From Alkalihalobacillus sp. YIM B00296 (lineage in GTDB: Bacteria > Bacillota > Bacilli > Bacillales > Fictibacillaceae), in NCBI RefSeq assembly GCF_020179385.1, contig NZ_JAIBLJ010000011.1, positions 42,258-106,257 on the forward strand: a DNA stretch of 64,000 nucleotides. The letters run 5' to 3'. The notes under the pieces are model-generated. The model did not search any database and was not told the origin of the DNA. It saw only the letters and a program-made list of their open reading frames with translations. Below are positions 53,184 through 61,842 of the stretch, in pieces. How positions within the stretch are numbered: position 1 is the first letter of the stretch; the number at the start of each line of letters is the position of its first letter. The translations under genes and the position numbers were made by a program.

Positions 53184-54701
53184 TTAATTTTGCTGTGAAG
53201 AGGAGGATGTCAACGATTTCTTTCCGAATTGTGGAATATGATGTTCCCCCATCGCCACATGGATCACTTTCATTTCCGTATAGAATTCAAAAGCGTAATG
53301 CCCGCCTTCACGGCCGATACCGGAGCTTTTTGATCCACCGAAAGGTATACGCAGATCACGGACATTCTGGGAATTCACCCATAACATCCCTGCTTCTACA
53401 GCTTGTGCGACCCGATGCCCCTTTTTCATATCATTCGTCCATACGTAACCTGCCAGGCCATAACGGATATCATTCGCTAGCTGGATGACCTCTTCTTCTG
53501 TTTTGAACGTCATCACCGACAAAACAGGTCCGAAAATCTCTTCCTGTGCGACACGCATGTCATTTTTCACGTTAAGAAGCAGGGTTGGTGCTACGAAATT
53601 CCCTTTTTCAAATCCTGCAGGGGCATTACCATGATAGAGCTCTGCTCCTTCTTGCACTGCAATGGCCAGGTAATTTTTCACCCTGTTGTAGTGCTCCTTG
53701 TGGACAAGCGGGCCAACTTCGGTTTCCATATCCATCGGATCGCCGACAATAATATTGGATACACGCTCCTTCAACCGTTCAATGAAGGATTCTGCAACCG
53801 ATTCTTGAAGGAACAGTCGGGAGTTCGCTGTACAGCGTTCACCGTTGAAAGAGAAAATCCCCCATACACAAGCATCGAGTGCCCTTTCCATGTCTGCATC
53901 GTCAAAAACGATGAGCGGCGATTTACCGCCGAGCTCCATGGAAAAGCGCTTCAAGCTTGCAGCACCGTTACGCATGATTTCAGAGCCAGTCGTCGTTTCT
54001 CCTGTAAAAGAAATCAACTGGACATCAGGATGTGCCACCAGGGATGCTCCAGCTGTTTCACCAAACCCGTGGACAACATTGAATACACCGTTCGGCAATC
54101 CGGCTTCATCAATGATTTCAGCCAATTTATTTGCTGTTAACGGTGACCATTCAGCCGGTTTCAATACAACAGTATTCCCAGTAGCCAATGCTGGAGCGAC
54201 CTTCCAGGTTTCAAGCATGAATGGGGCATTCCATGGTGTGATCAATCCAGCGACACCGACCGGCTTTTGGACCGTATAATTCAAAAATTCATCATCGACC
54301 TGATAAGCTTCGCCGACCATCCTGTTCTTCACCATTTCAGCATAGAACCTGAAGTTGGAAGCTGCTCTCGAGGTCATTTTCTTCGTTTGCTTGATCGGCA
54401 ACCCTGTATCAAGTGATTCAAGATGTGCAATCTCTTCGATATGCTCATCGATCAAATCTGCAATCTTATAGATGTATTTCAGGCGTTCGTCAAGTTTCAT
54501 CGAACCCCATGGACCGTTACGAAACGCCTCTTTCGCAGCATCGACCGCGAATTCAATATCCTCCTTCTGACCTTCTGCAACATCGTTCAGCGCTTCCCCT
54601 GTAACCGGGCTGAGATTTTCAAAGGATTGTCCAGTACGTGCATTTTGGAACATACCATTGATATAAAGCTGGATCGGGTTTTTAATTGTTGGTTCTTGCA
54701 T
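53184..54701 (-). CDS. hpaE: 5-carboxymethyl-2-hydroxymuconate semialdehyde dehydrogenase
   Basis: A 505-residue NAD-dependent ALDH that oxidises the ring-cleavage product of the homoprotocatechuate pathway. TPWNAPFMLETWK near 155, GSEIMRNGA near 242, the base Glu in MELGGKSPL near 255 and catalytic Cys in FSFNGERCTANSR near 286 are all present. ATG 54701 has AGGAGG 9 bases upstream and overlaps the end of hpaG by 20 bases. Assigned by context between hpaG and hpaB. Confidence 0.92.
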   Translation of the reverse strand: MQEPTIKNPIQLYINGMFQNARTGQSFENLSPVTGEALNDVAEGQKEDIEFAVDAAKEAFRNGPWGSMKLDERLKYIYKIADLIDEHIEEIAHLESLDTGLPIKQTKKMTSRAASNFRFYAEMVKNRMVGEAYQVDDEFLNYTVQKPVGVAGLITPWNAPFMLETWKVAPALATGNTVVLKPAEWSPLTANKLAEIIDEAGLPNGVFNVVHGFGETAGASLVAHPDVQLISFTGETTTGSEIMRNGAASLKRFSMELGGKSPLIVFDDADMERALDACVWGIFSFNGERCTANSRLFLQESVAESFIERLKERVSNIIVGDPMDMETEVGPLVHKEHYNRVKNYLAIAVQEGAELYHGNAPAGFEKGNFVAPTLLLNVKNDMRVAQEEIFGPVLSVMTFKTEEEVIQLANDIRYGLAGYVWTNDMKKGHRVAQAVEAGMLWVNSQNVRDLRIPFGGSKSSGIGREGGHYAFEFYTEMKVIHVAMGEHHIPQFGKKSLTSSSSQQN

Positions 54702-55476
54702 TCTCGGAACCTCCTGCCGCAACCTGATCGGTTCTTCCGTCTAAAATATCGTTTTCCAAAGCACCCAGGTAATCGATTTCGAGACGCACGTGATCACCAG
54801 GGTATACGTGTGAAATCCCTTTCGGCGTCCCTGTCCAGATGACGTCATTTTCCTCGAGTGTCATAAACGAGCTTATGAATTCGATCAAATCATCGATGCC
54901 ATAGATAAGATCTTTCGTATTCCCTTGCTGGCGAAGCTCCCCATTTACATAGGAGCGCAACTCGATATTATTCACATCAGGGATGTCTTCTTTATCAACA
55001 AAATAAGGCCCCATCGGTCCGAACGTATCATGCCCTTTTGCACGTACTGGCGGACGATACATGTTATTGACGAAATCCCTTACTGTCACATCATTTGCAA
55101 TCGTATATCCCTTGACGTAATCCATCGCATTTTCTTTTTTGATGTTACGTCCTTCTTTTCCAATGACGACAGTCAATTCATTTTCATAGTGCATATACGT
55201 AGCTCCATCCGGATAGTATATAGGGGATTTGTGACCGATGATGGAAGAATTCGGCTTAATGAACAAGACCGGCTCCTTCGGCTTTTCAAGCCCTAATTCA
55301 TCTGCATGATCGGCATAGTTCAACGCAAGTCCGACCATTTTATTCGGCTTGAACGGTGACAACCAGACATCAATCTCACTTTCTTCATATACCTTTCCAG
55401 ATGAAGCCTGGATTTTTCCATCTACCACTGTTCCTGACTGTTCTCTACCTTCTATAATAAAACGGGCATGTTTCAT
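54682..55476 (-). CDS. hpaG: FAH-family decarboxylase/isomerase of the homoprotocatechuate pathway (HpaG-like)
   Basis: A 264-residue fumarylacetoacetate hydrolase-fold protein. Metal-binding segments read HYENELTVVIGKEG near 95 and NDVTVRDF near 128. KGHDTFGPMGPYFVDKED near 146 and WTGTPKGISHVYPGD near 213 complete the active-site pattern. In Hpa operons this single-module form performs decarboxylation and/or isomerisation of 5-carboxymethyl-2-oxo-hex-3-ene-dioate. It starts at a TAATG overlap with the dapA-like gene and ends inside hpaE. Confidence 0.88.
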   Translation of the reverse strand: MKHARFIIEGREQSGTVVDGKIQASSGKVYEESEIDVWLSPFKPNKMVGLALNYADHADELGLEKPKEPVLFIKPNSSIIGHKSPIYYPDGATYMHYENELTVVIGKEGRNIKKENAMDYVKGYTIANDVTVRDFVNNMYRPPVRAKGHDTFGPMGPYFVDKEDIPDVNNIELRSYVNGELRQQGNTKDLIYGIDDLIEFISSFMTLEENDVIWTGTPKGISHVYPGDHVRLEIDYLGALENDILDGRTDQVAAGGSENARTNN

Positions 55477-56408
55477 TACGCATGACTCCCAACATTTTTA
55501 GATGATAGTAAACCGTAGTGGTCCAATACAGAACGGATCTCCTTCTGTAATTCTTCGCTTGGCAAATCCATCGGCAGACGCAGGTTCGGGGTGATCCGAT
55601 CCATCATACCGAGTGCTGCTTTGAGCGGAGCAGGGTTCGTATCCTTGAACAGGACATCATTCAAAGGCATCAAATCATAATGCAGCTCTTGTGCTTTTGT
55701 TACATTGCCGTTCGCCCAATGGTTATAAACATCCGCCACCCTGCCAGGCATGATGTTTGCAGTCGCACTGATATATCCTGCTCCACCGATTGCAAGCATC
55801 GGGTAACAGAGAAGCTCGATCCCGGAATAGAGCAAGAAGTCTCTTCCGCAATTCAGAAGCACGCGATTGACATGTTCAAAGTCCTTATTCGATTCTTTGA
55901 TTCCGATGATGTTATCGCAATCCTCATTCAGTCTTGCAATTGTTTTGACGTCCATGTTGACGGCTGTGCGTCCTGGAATGTTATAGATGATGATCGGAAT
56001 ATCTACGGTGTCTGCGATTGTTTTGAAATGTTTGTAAAGCGCATGTTGGGAGGGCTTATTGTAGTATGGAACAATGACCATTGCTGCGTCTGCTCCGATT
56101 TCTTTCGCTTTCTTGGTGAGGTATAACGTTTCTTGGTGATTAGTGGAACCTGTACCTGGCACGAACGGGACTCTGCCATTGACTGTTTTTGCTGCAGTCT
56201 CCATAACCTGCACTCTTTCCTCAAGAGTCAAAGAGCTCGGTTCACCAGTTGTGCCAGTAACGGAAATTCCATGGGAACCGCTTTCGATGTGCCATTCAAT
56301 CAAGCTTTTCAACGTATCAAGGTCAAGAGAATCATCTTCCTTGAACGGAGTGATAATCGGTGCAATCGATCCTCTCAATTGTTGTTTCAACTGATCTAAC
56401 TTCGACAT
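55476..56408 (-). CDS. Dihydrodipicolinate synthase-family aldolase in the hpa operon
   Basis: A 310-residue class I aldolase of the DapA/NAL superfamily. TGTTGEPSSLT near 50, the catalytic Tyr in IIYNIPGRTAVN near 145 and the Schiff-base Lys in IIGIKESNKDF near 173 are visible. True DapA condenses pyruvate with aspartate semialdehyde. Its place as first gene of the hpa operon suggests instead a retro-aldol role releasing pyruvate, replacing the unrelated HpaI aldolase, which is not seen here. AGGAGAGG precedes the ATG. Function inferred from context. Confidence 0.85.
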   Translation of the reverse strand: MSKLDQLKQQLRGSIAPIITPFKEDDSLDLDTLKSLIEWHIESGSHGISVTGTTGEPSSLTLEERVQVMETAAKTVNGRVPFVPGTGSTNHQETLYLTKKAKEIGADAAMVIVPYYNKPSQHALYKHFKTIADTVDIPIIIYNIPGRTAVNMDVKTIARLNEDCDNIIGIKESNKDFEHVNRVLLNCGRDFLLYSGIELLCYPMLAIGGAGYISATANIMPGRVADVYNHWANGNVTKAQELHYDLMPLNDVLFKDTNPAPLKAALGMMDRITPNLRLPMDLPSEELQKEIRSVLDHYGLLSSKNVGSHA

Positions 56409-56455
56409 GACAACCTCTCCTTTTTAAATGTAATTTGACCTTAGGAAATAGGCCA

Positions 56456-56484
56456 GTCATAAAGTAAATACATCAAAAATACAA
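56456..56484 (-). promoter_or_regulatory. Putative sigA promoter of the hpa operon
   Basis: TTGTAT (56479-56484) and TATGAC (56456-56461) on the minus strand are 17 bases apart, about 48 bases upstream of the first gene. A moderate match to consensus. Confidence 0.4.
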
Positions 56485-56531
56485 AACGCGGAAAGTTACA
56501 GCTCCTTTCTTGATCATATTAAAAGTACTGG

Positions 56532-57191
56532 TCAATGCCTTTGCTGGTAAAACGATTTGACAGTATTCAATTTGTGTTCCCGGACGAAGGCTTCAATCTC
56601 TTCAGGGGCTGCCCTCTGTTCGAGTAGACGTATGATTTGATCGTGCTCCAAGACGGACTCTTTCGCCCGGACAGGCATGAATGCAGAACCTGCCCTTCTT
56701 ATTGAATCGAGGCGTTTCCATGTGGACCGGATATTTTCCACGAGGTATTTGTTTTCGCAATATTCGTATGTAAGACCGTGGAATGAGCGATTATCCTTCC
56801 CGAAAGACATGAAATCAAGTTCCTCTAAAGCTTGCTTCATAGATTGGTTGATTTCTTTAAGCTCTGGAATCCGCTCCAGTGGGAAATGTTGACCGCTGAT
56901 GGCTGTCGCATATCCTTCAATTACGGCGAGAACCGATAACGTTTCAAGATACTCGTTTTCATTGATAGGTGTAACGATCGCACCACTGTAAGGTTTGAAC
57001 TGGATTAATCCATCCGACTCAAGCTGGCGGAGGGCCTCTCTGATTGGGATCGCACTCGTCTCAATTTCCCTAGCAATCTGGTCGATCACGATTCGATAAC
57101 CCGGACCATACGTCCCGTCTAGAATTCGAGAACGAAGCAACTTATACGCAAATTGTTGTTTATTCATGGATTTAGAATTAAGCGCTTTCAT
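56532..57191 (-). CDS. GntR-family (FCD subgroup) transcriptional regulator
   Basis: A 219-residue regulator. A winged helix-turn-helix fills residues about 12-75 (QFAYKLLRSRILDGTYGPG, IREALRQLESDGLIQ), and an all-helical FCD effector domain follows (FHGLTYEYCENKYL and a His in LEHDQIIRLLEQR that would bind metal). It lies directly upstream of and in line with the hpa operon, so it probably controls it in response to an aromatic acid. The start is not firm: ATG 57191 and ATG 57167 both lack a good site. A palindrome upstream could be its operator. Confidence 0.85.
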   Translation of the reverse strand: MKALNSKSMNKQQFAYKLLRSRILDGTYGPGYRIVIDQIAREIETSAIPIREALRQLESDGLIQFKPYSGAIVTPINENEYLETLSVLAVIEGYATAISGQHFPLERIPELKEINQSMKQALEELDFMSFGKDNRSFHGLTYEYCENKYLVENIRSTWKRLDSIRRAGSAFMPVRAKESVLEHDQIIRLLEQRAAPEEIEAFVREHKLNTVKSFYQQRH

Positions 57192-57198
57192 AAGTTTA

Positions 57199-57221
57199 TG
57201 ATATATAAAATCATATATGAT
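57199..57221. promoter_or_regulatory. Operator-like palindrome in front of the GntR gene
   Basis: ATCATATATGAT (57210-57221) is a perfect 12-bp palindrome, and ATGATATATAAAATCAT overlaps it, forming two phased inverted repeats within 20 bases of the regulator start. Consistent with autoregulation. Confidence 0.45.
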
Positions 57222-57287
57222 TTCAAGACAAATATCAGAATTGTTCCAATAGTCACAAATTAAAAAAATCAGAACTTCCATGTGATG

Positions 57288-57512
57288 CTTATAAGTACCT
57301 CGTATATCGCCTTTCGGATTTTCTTGGCCCCATGACAGTTTCATGAGTACCTCAAATTCTGTTTTTCGCGTTTTCAGGCCCTCATGACACCTTCATGAGT
57401 ACCTCAAATTCTGTTTTTCGCATTTTCAGGGCCTCATAACGCCTTCATGAGTACCTCAAATTCTGTTTTTCGCGTTTTCAGGGTCTCATTATGAATACCT
57501 GAATTTCTATTT
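57288..57512. repeat. 52-bp tandem repeat, about 4.5 copies
   Basis: Units beginning TTCATGAGTACCTCAAATTC start at 57340, 57392 and 57444, exactly 52 bp apart. A diverged unit starts at 57288 and a shortened one near 57489. The three central units are nearly identical (TGTTTTTCGCGTTTTCAGG). The array fills the gap between the GntR gene and the response regulator terminator; no gene is seen in 57192-57583. Confidence 0.92.
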
Positions 57513-57583
57513 TTTACTTTCTAGGATTCTTAGAAGAATTGCTGAAGGAATCCAGAGAGACAGGGCGATCTTGTCTTTTTCAT

Positions 57584-57618
57584 TAAAAAAACCCGAGGGA
57601 AGGATCTCCACTCAAGTT
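57584..57618 (-). terminator. Rho-independent terminator of the two-component operon
   Basis: On the minus strand AACTTGAG pairs with CTCGGGTT (two G-U pairs), followed by TTTTTT. Confidence 0.75.
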
Positions 57619-57639
57619 CAACTACTAGCCTACAAATCA

Positions 57640-58281
57640 TTATGGCAACGGTACAATTTGATTTTGCACAGCATAGATGATGGCTTGTGAACGGCTTTTG
57701 ACTTCAAGTTTTTTCAAGATGTTGCTTACATGGATCTTGACAGTCTTATCACTGATGAATAATCGGTCAGCGATATCTTTATTGCTGAGGCCCTCAACGA
57801 GACAGATCAAGACGTCTTTTTCCCGATCTGTCAGGTCGTTTCCATTCTGGCTGATTTGATTTTTCTTTTGATGATAGTCCACAAGTTTTTTAGCCACGCT
57901 AGGGTGCAAAATTGATTTACCCTCTGCTACCGCATGGATCGCCTCAATAACCTCTTCTGAAGGTGCATCTTTCAGGATATATCCATCAGCTCCTGCTTTC
58001 AAAGCGGCCATGAAGTATTCATCATGCTTGTACATCGTCAAAATCAATACTCTGCATTCTGGAAAACTCTTTTTTACTAAACTAGTTAGTTCAATTCCAT
58101 TTCTATCAGGAAGATTGATATCCATCAAAATCACGTCTGGATCAGTCGTTTCAATCGTTTCTAATATCTCTTCCCCAGAGGTCAACTCTCCGACAACTGC
58201 AATATCCTCTTCAATAGCAATAATATTCTTCATTCCATCTCTCAAGATTGCGTGGTCATCGATTAAAAGTAGTTTTATCAT
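57640..58281 (-). CDS. NarL/LuxR-family response regulator
   Basis: A 213-residue regulator. The receiver domain has acidic pair DD at 8-9, phosphoacceptor Asp54 in ILMDINLPDRNG, and Lys in GYILKDAPSEE near 103. The LuxR helix-turn-helix is at about 148-190 (LTDREKDVLICLVEGLSNKDIADRL, TVKIHVSNILKKL). AGGAG precedes the ATG. It lies 18 bases behind the sensor kinase and should be its partner. Targets are unknown. Confidence 0.92.
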   Translation of the reverse strand: MIKLLLIDDHAILRDGMKNIIAIEEDIAVVGELTSGEEILETIETTDPDVILMDINLPDRNGIELTSLVKKSFPECRVLILTMYKHDEYFMAALKAGADGYILKDAPSEEVIEAIHAVAEGKSILHPSVAKKLVDYHQKKNQISQNGNDLTDREKDVLICLVEGLSNKDIADRLFISDKTVKIHVSNILKKLEVKSRSQAIIYAVQNQIVPLP

Positions 58282-58299
58282 TGTTGAGTCTCCTCCACA

Positions 58300-60099
58300 T
58301 CATTTTGTAGCTGGTACAAGCATTAGAATCTCGGTACCTCGGCCTGGCGTACTATTTATTTTCAAAGACGCATCGATCTGTTCTGCTAATTCATTCATAT
58401 TCAAGATACCATAGTGAGCTTCCGATTTTGCTCTCAGCAAGGCTTTATACAATTGAAACCCTTTGCCATCATCTCTAACCCGTACGACAACATGCTCTTT
58501 ACAATACCTAATCATGACATCCACTTTGGAAGCCTCAGCATGTTTTCCGGCATTTTGCAATGCTTCTGAGACGACTTCATACACGTTCTTCTCTACATGT
58601 GGCGTTACTTCTTTTTCAACGCCTCGTGTATGGACTGATACATTCACGTCAAAGTCCTTTACAACCTCTTCACCTTTTGCACGGATTGCTTCTATCATGC
58701 CAAACTTTTCACTAGGATTCGGCCTTAAAGCATAAATGGATTCTCGTACTTCGCCAAGGCTTCCTCTCAGTTTTTCGATGCTTTCATTTACTAGCTTGAC
58801 CTTTTCATCGTCTCCAGTTTTCAAACGTTTTGAGGTCTCAAGCTTCAAGACAGCACCAGCAAGCGATTGTGCAATCCCATCATGAATTTCCCTTGCGATA
58901 CGGTTCCTTTCTTCCAAAACGATCCGCTGTTCTCTTTCCGCAAATAGATTTCTCGTCTTTATTATAACAGCAAGTTGATTCGCTAAAGTAGATAAAAATT
59001 GAATATCTGTCGTTTGATACAGCTTATTGTCTTCCTTTCCGACAAGTAAAACACCGACTGTTTCATTCTCTATCCGTAAAGGGGTGACGACAACCGAGCG
59101 TATAGAAGAATCCAGATAAGCATCCAATCCCTCTGGAAAGTCCTTCCGAGATGAGAAGTGGACCGCTTCATCCAAACGTGTGAACCAGTCTTGCTCGAAT
59201 GCATTTTCGATCCCATGGATGATGCCCCCTTTTTTAAAAGAGCCTTTCCATTCCTCATTTTCTTTAACGATGAATAAAGCCACATCTGTCGTAATGAATT
59301 CATCGATCCATCTTTCAACTGAAGAAACCCAATCCTCGGATGGAAGGATCCTGTTCAGTTCCTTTGTAAGAGAAACCAGCGCCTTGAAACGGTTTTTCTC
59401 CCTGTTCAACCCATTAATAATAGCACTGATGATTGAGGCAGCCAGTAAGGGTGAGAAGAAAAAAAGGTATGAAAAGACATCCACGACCCCACCCCTGTTC
59501 TGATTTCCTAATGCGAACATCAACATCAGATAGCTGATGGAAATGGCAACAATTATAGTCTCCTGGAACATCTTCTGCTTCCAATCTTTCCAGGAGTATT
59601 TCTGTGGACGAAGCCAAAGAATCATATCGATCAACAGATTATTTAAGATGTAAAAAAACAAAGTGAACAGCAGCAATTTATAATAGTGATACCCTAATCC
59701 AATCGCCCCCGTCCAAGTCAAATAAAGAATTGCGTTCGTAACCATTTGTGTAAGGACAAGTGTCAAAGCAAGCTGGGCCGGATTGAACCAAACAATCTGG
59801 ATATGCCGCCTTTTGATTAAATTGACAATGAAACTGACAAGAACTAATGAAACCACACCCGTCCATGGACCATATAGAATGATGATCGTATAGATAAGAG
59901 GAAAACTGAAGGATGTGATACTCTTCCAAACCGGAATCGGAAACAATTCTGTAATGAATAAGAAACCGACCAGCAGTGTATATGACCAGAGATCACTAAT
60001 AGTATGTAATTTAAACAGGCTATAGAAGGCTAATAACCAGCCAATCACTGTTATGAAAGTGATTATGATATTGGAATTCCGTTCACGGGACCTAGCCAT
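58300..60099 (-). CDS. Membrane sensor histidine kinase with GAF domain (NarX/DesK type)
   Basis: A 599-residue kinase. About seven membrane helices (15-230) are followed by a GAF domain (about 245-385), then HisKA_3 with the phosphoacceptor His in NRIAREIHDGIAQSLAG near 404, and a HATPase with N-box SEALQNAGKHAEA near 512, G1 RVRDDGKGF near 540 and a GRGTEILMLVP end. The large membrane region resembles a sensory or transport-like module of unknown ligand. Pairs with the LuxR-type regulator downstream. Confidence 0.9.
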   Translation of the reverse strand: MARSRERNSNIIITFITVIGWLLAFYSLFKLHTISDLWSYTLLVGFLFITELFPIPVWKSITSFSFPLIYTIIILYGPWTGVVSLVLVSFIVNLIKRRHIQIVWFNPAQLALTLVLTQMVTNAILYLTWTGAIGLGYHYYKLLLFTLFFYILNNLLIDMILWLRPQKYSWKDWKQKMFQETIIVAISISYLMLMFALGNQNRGGVVDVFSYLFFFSPLLAASIISAIINGLNREKNRFKALVSLTKELNRILPSEDWVSSVERWIDEFITTDVALFIVKENEEWKGSFKKGGIIHGIENAFEQDWFTRLDEAVHFSSRKDFPEGLDAYLDSSIRSVVVTPLRIENETVGVLLVGKEDNKLYQTTDIQFLSTLANQLAVIIKTRNLFAEREQRIVLEERNRIAREIHDGIAQSLAGAVLKLETSKRLKTGDDEKVKLVNESIEKLRGSLGEVRESIYALRPNPSEKFGMIEAIRAKGEEVVKDFDVNVSVHTRGVEKEVTPHVEKNVYEVVSEALQNAGKHAEASKVDVMIRYCKEHVVVRVRDDGKGFQLYKALLRAKSEAHYGILNMNELAEQIDASLKINSTPGRGTEILMLVPATK

Positions 60100-60139
60100 A
60101 CTTCAAAAACCCCTATCTATGGAAAAAGTGATGTTTCCC

Positions 60140-60235
60140 TCATCCTAACAAACCCTTTGAAATCCAATAGCTTAATCCGAAAATGACTCCTACTAATAAT
60201 AAGATCAGTGCGAGCCATACATTACTTATTTTCAT
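60140..60235 (-). CDS. 31-residue single-helix membrane protein
   Basis: MKISNVWLALILLLVGVIFG followed by LSYWISKGLLG is a single transmembrane segment with a short polar start. AAAGGAGG lies 6 bases upstream of the ATG, the strongest evidence that it is translated. The ATG lies inside the last codons of the upstream HAD gene, overlapping it by 14 bases. It precedes the sensor kinase by about 40 bases. Unknown function; it could be a small regulator of the kinase or a membrane stress peptide. Confidence 0.65.
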   Translation of the reverse strand: MKISNVWLALILLLVGVIFGLSYWISKGLLG

Positions 60236-60916
60236 GTTGATCCTCCTTTAGTAAAGACTGAATGATCTCAGGTATTTCTGATAAAGAATCTATCATAAAA
60301 TCCGCTTCCTTCGGCTTTTCGTAATGAGCGTTCTTGACCCAGATCGTGTACATCCCCAATTTTTTTGCTGCTTGAACATCATTGTAGGGATGATCACCGA
60401 CAAAAATCGTTTCAATTGGTTGAAGATCCAACTGTTGCAATCCTCGATAGAAAAATTCTGGAGACGGTTTCTTGATTCCTTCTTCTTCAGAAATAACGCA
60501 CAATGAAAAACATCCTCCAGTGAAAGTTCTTCGATCGTCTTTGTTTGAAATATGGTTTCCCCATTTGTCATCAAGCCGATCATTAGGGAAGATCGTTTCA
60601 GATAGGAAATCAAAATATCTATACCATCCATTGGCACGCAATGGCAATGAAACTGCATATAATAATCGTCTAACAGAATTTCATGCCAATGATGATCGAG
60701 TTTATATTTTTCAACAAGTTTACGATAGACATGTTTTTTATGTAGGTAACCGTTTTGGTCATATTCTAGAAAATCTTCCAAGTAATTTTGTGAAGTAACT
60801 TTTTGCAATAAGTCAGTATGACGTTCATATTGTGTATTAATAAACTCTTGTAACGAACTTGTCCGATCCAGCAGCGTTCCATCCAAATCAAACATCAATC
60901 CTTTGATCATATCCAT
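60222..60916 (-). pseudogene. HAD-superfamily hydrolase with a frameshift
   Basis: The N-terminal frame has motif I FDLDGTLLDRTSSL and motif II LMTNGETIFQTKTIEELSLEDVF. After a single-base slip near 60505 a second frame gives LCVISEEEGIKKPSPEFFYRGL and motif IV FVGDHPYNDVQAAKKLGM, ending at 60222. Joined, they make a normal HAD-IA phosphatase of about 230 residues. It is either a recent pseudogene or a sequencing error, since all motifs are otherwise intact. Confidence 0.88.
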
Positions 60917-61004
60917 CTATCCTCCCATCAGTATCTCAAATAAAGTATACATGAAAAGGCTGATTTTTCAGATGCAATTACAAAGTCATATACATTCTAT
61001 ATAG

Positions 61005-61033
61005 AAAAACTCAATCGATTACGATCGATTGAG
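61005..61033 (-). terminator. Rho-independent terminator
   Basis: On the minus strand CTCAATCGA pairs with TCGATTGAG around a short loop, followed by TTTTTC. It ends the hypothetical gene at 61041. Confidence 0.88.
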
Positions 61034-61040
61034 CCAGTTT

Positions 61041-61418
61041 TTATTGTAAAAGATTTGGATCCGTAGGATTATGACTAGGTTTAACTTCCTTAAGCCGTTC
61101 AAGTATGCCCATTTCTTCAATATCCTTTTTCGTCTGATCCGTTCCTAAGTCATAAATGGTCAGGTAAATTTCATTTAGGAGACGATCATAAATCATATGG
61201 TCACGGTCTGCAGTATCAATAACATTTGCAAAAAAATGAGAATGGAAATAACCGATCGTGTCAGTGTGATATGCCTCTTCCATCAAGTCCTTCAATAACG
61301 CGGCTTCGTCTTCCGTCGCACGCACTTCAAAATCGTAGCTTGATTCACCTTTACTGTTCCGGATTTCAGCGTTTTGCATCCCAACTTGAACAGTTATATA
61401 ATACGGCTTTCGTTCCAA
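61041..61418 (-). CDS. Hypothetical protein
   Basis: A 125-residue soluble protein without a recognised domain. It has a beta-rich first half (YYITVQVGMQNAEIRN, SSYDFEVRATEDEAALLKDL) and HSHFFANVIDTADRDHMIYDRL in the middle; the H-S-H plus D-H-M cluster could bind metal, but this is speculation. TTG 61418 follows GGGGG by about 11 bases; TTG 61427 abuts it. Confidence 0.7.
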   Translation of the reverse strand: MERKPYYITVQVGMQNAEIRNSKGESSYDFEVRATEDEAALLKDLMEEAYHTDTIGYFHSHFFANVIDTADRDHMIYDRLLNEIYLTIYDLGTDQTKKDIEEMGILERLKEVKPSHNPTDPNLLQ

Positions 61419-61605
61419 CCCGATCAACCCCCTGTTCCGATTGTTTTATCTTATTTTGAACAAGTTAGACAGATTTATTCGAATCTATCGCAATAAAAAA
61501 ACTGTTCCACAAAAGAAAAAATAAATTAATGTAATATTCTGAAAACTAATTGACATCGGACTGCATATCTTAGATAATAACTAAAAGGGTTTGGGAGGAA
61601 TCCTC

Positions 61606-61842
61606 ATGAATAAGCATACTTCATCTTTTCAGGCTAAAATGAAAGAACAGGCACAATTGAGACAGAGAAAAGCTGAACAGTATTTTGTTTCCCTGGCCGC
61701 CCAACTTCAATTGGACGAATCGTTATTTCAACACCAGAGCCAAAAACTGAGAAAGAGAATTGACGATGCACTTGAACGCAATGACAAGGAGTCTTTTTAC
61801 CGTCTTGCTGAACAATTCAAAAAGAAGTACAGCAATAATTGA
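61606..61842 (+). CDS. IDEAL-domain protein
   Basis: A 78-residue protein with an N-terminal charged coil (AKMKEQAQLRQRKAEQYF) and a C-terminal IDEAL domain, seen as LRKRIDDALERNDKESFYRLAEQFKKKY. This domain occurs in small Firmicute proteins such as competence or coat-related factors, with no assigned biochemical activity. ATG 61606 has GGGAGGA 7 bases upstream. Convergent with the cupredoxin-like gene; the stop codons almost touch. Confidence 0.85.
   Translation: MNKHTSSFQAKMKEQAQLRQRKAEQYFVSLAAQLQLDESLFQHQSQKLRKRIDDALERNDKESFYRLAEQFKKKYSNN

Noticed and set aside
57288..57512. CRISPR array
   Set aside because: The full 52-bp unit is repeated without unique spacers.
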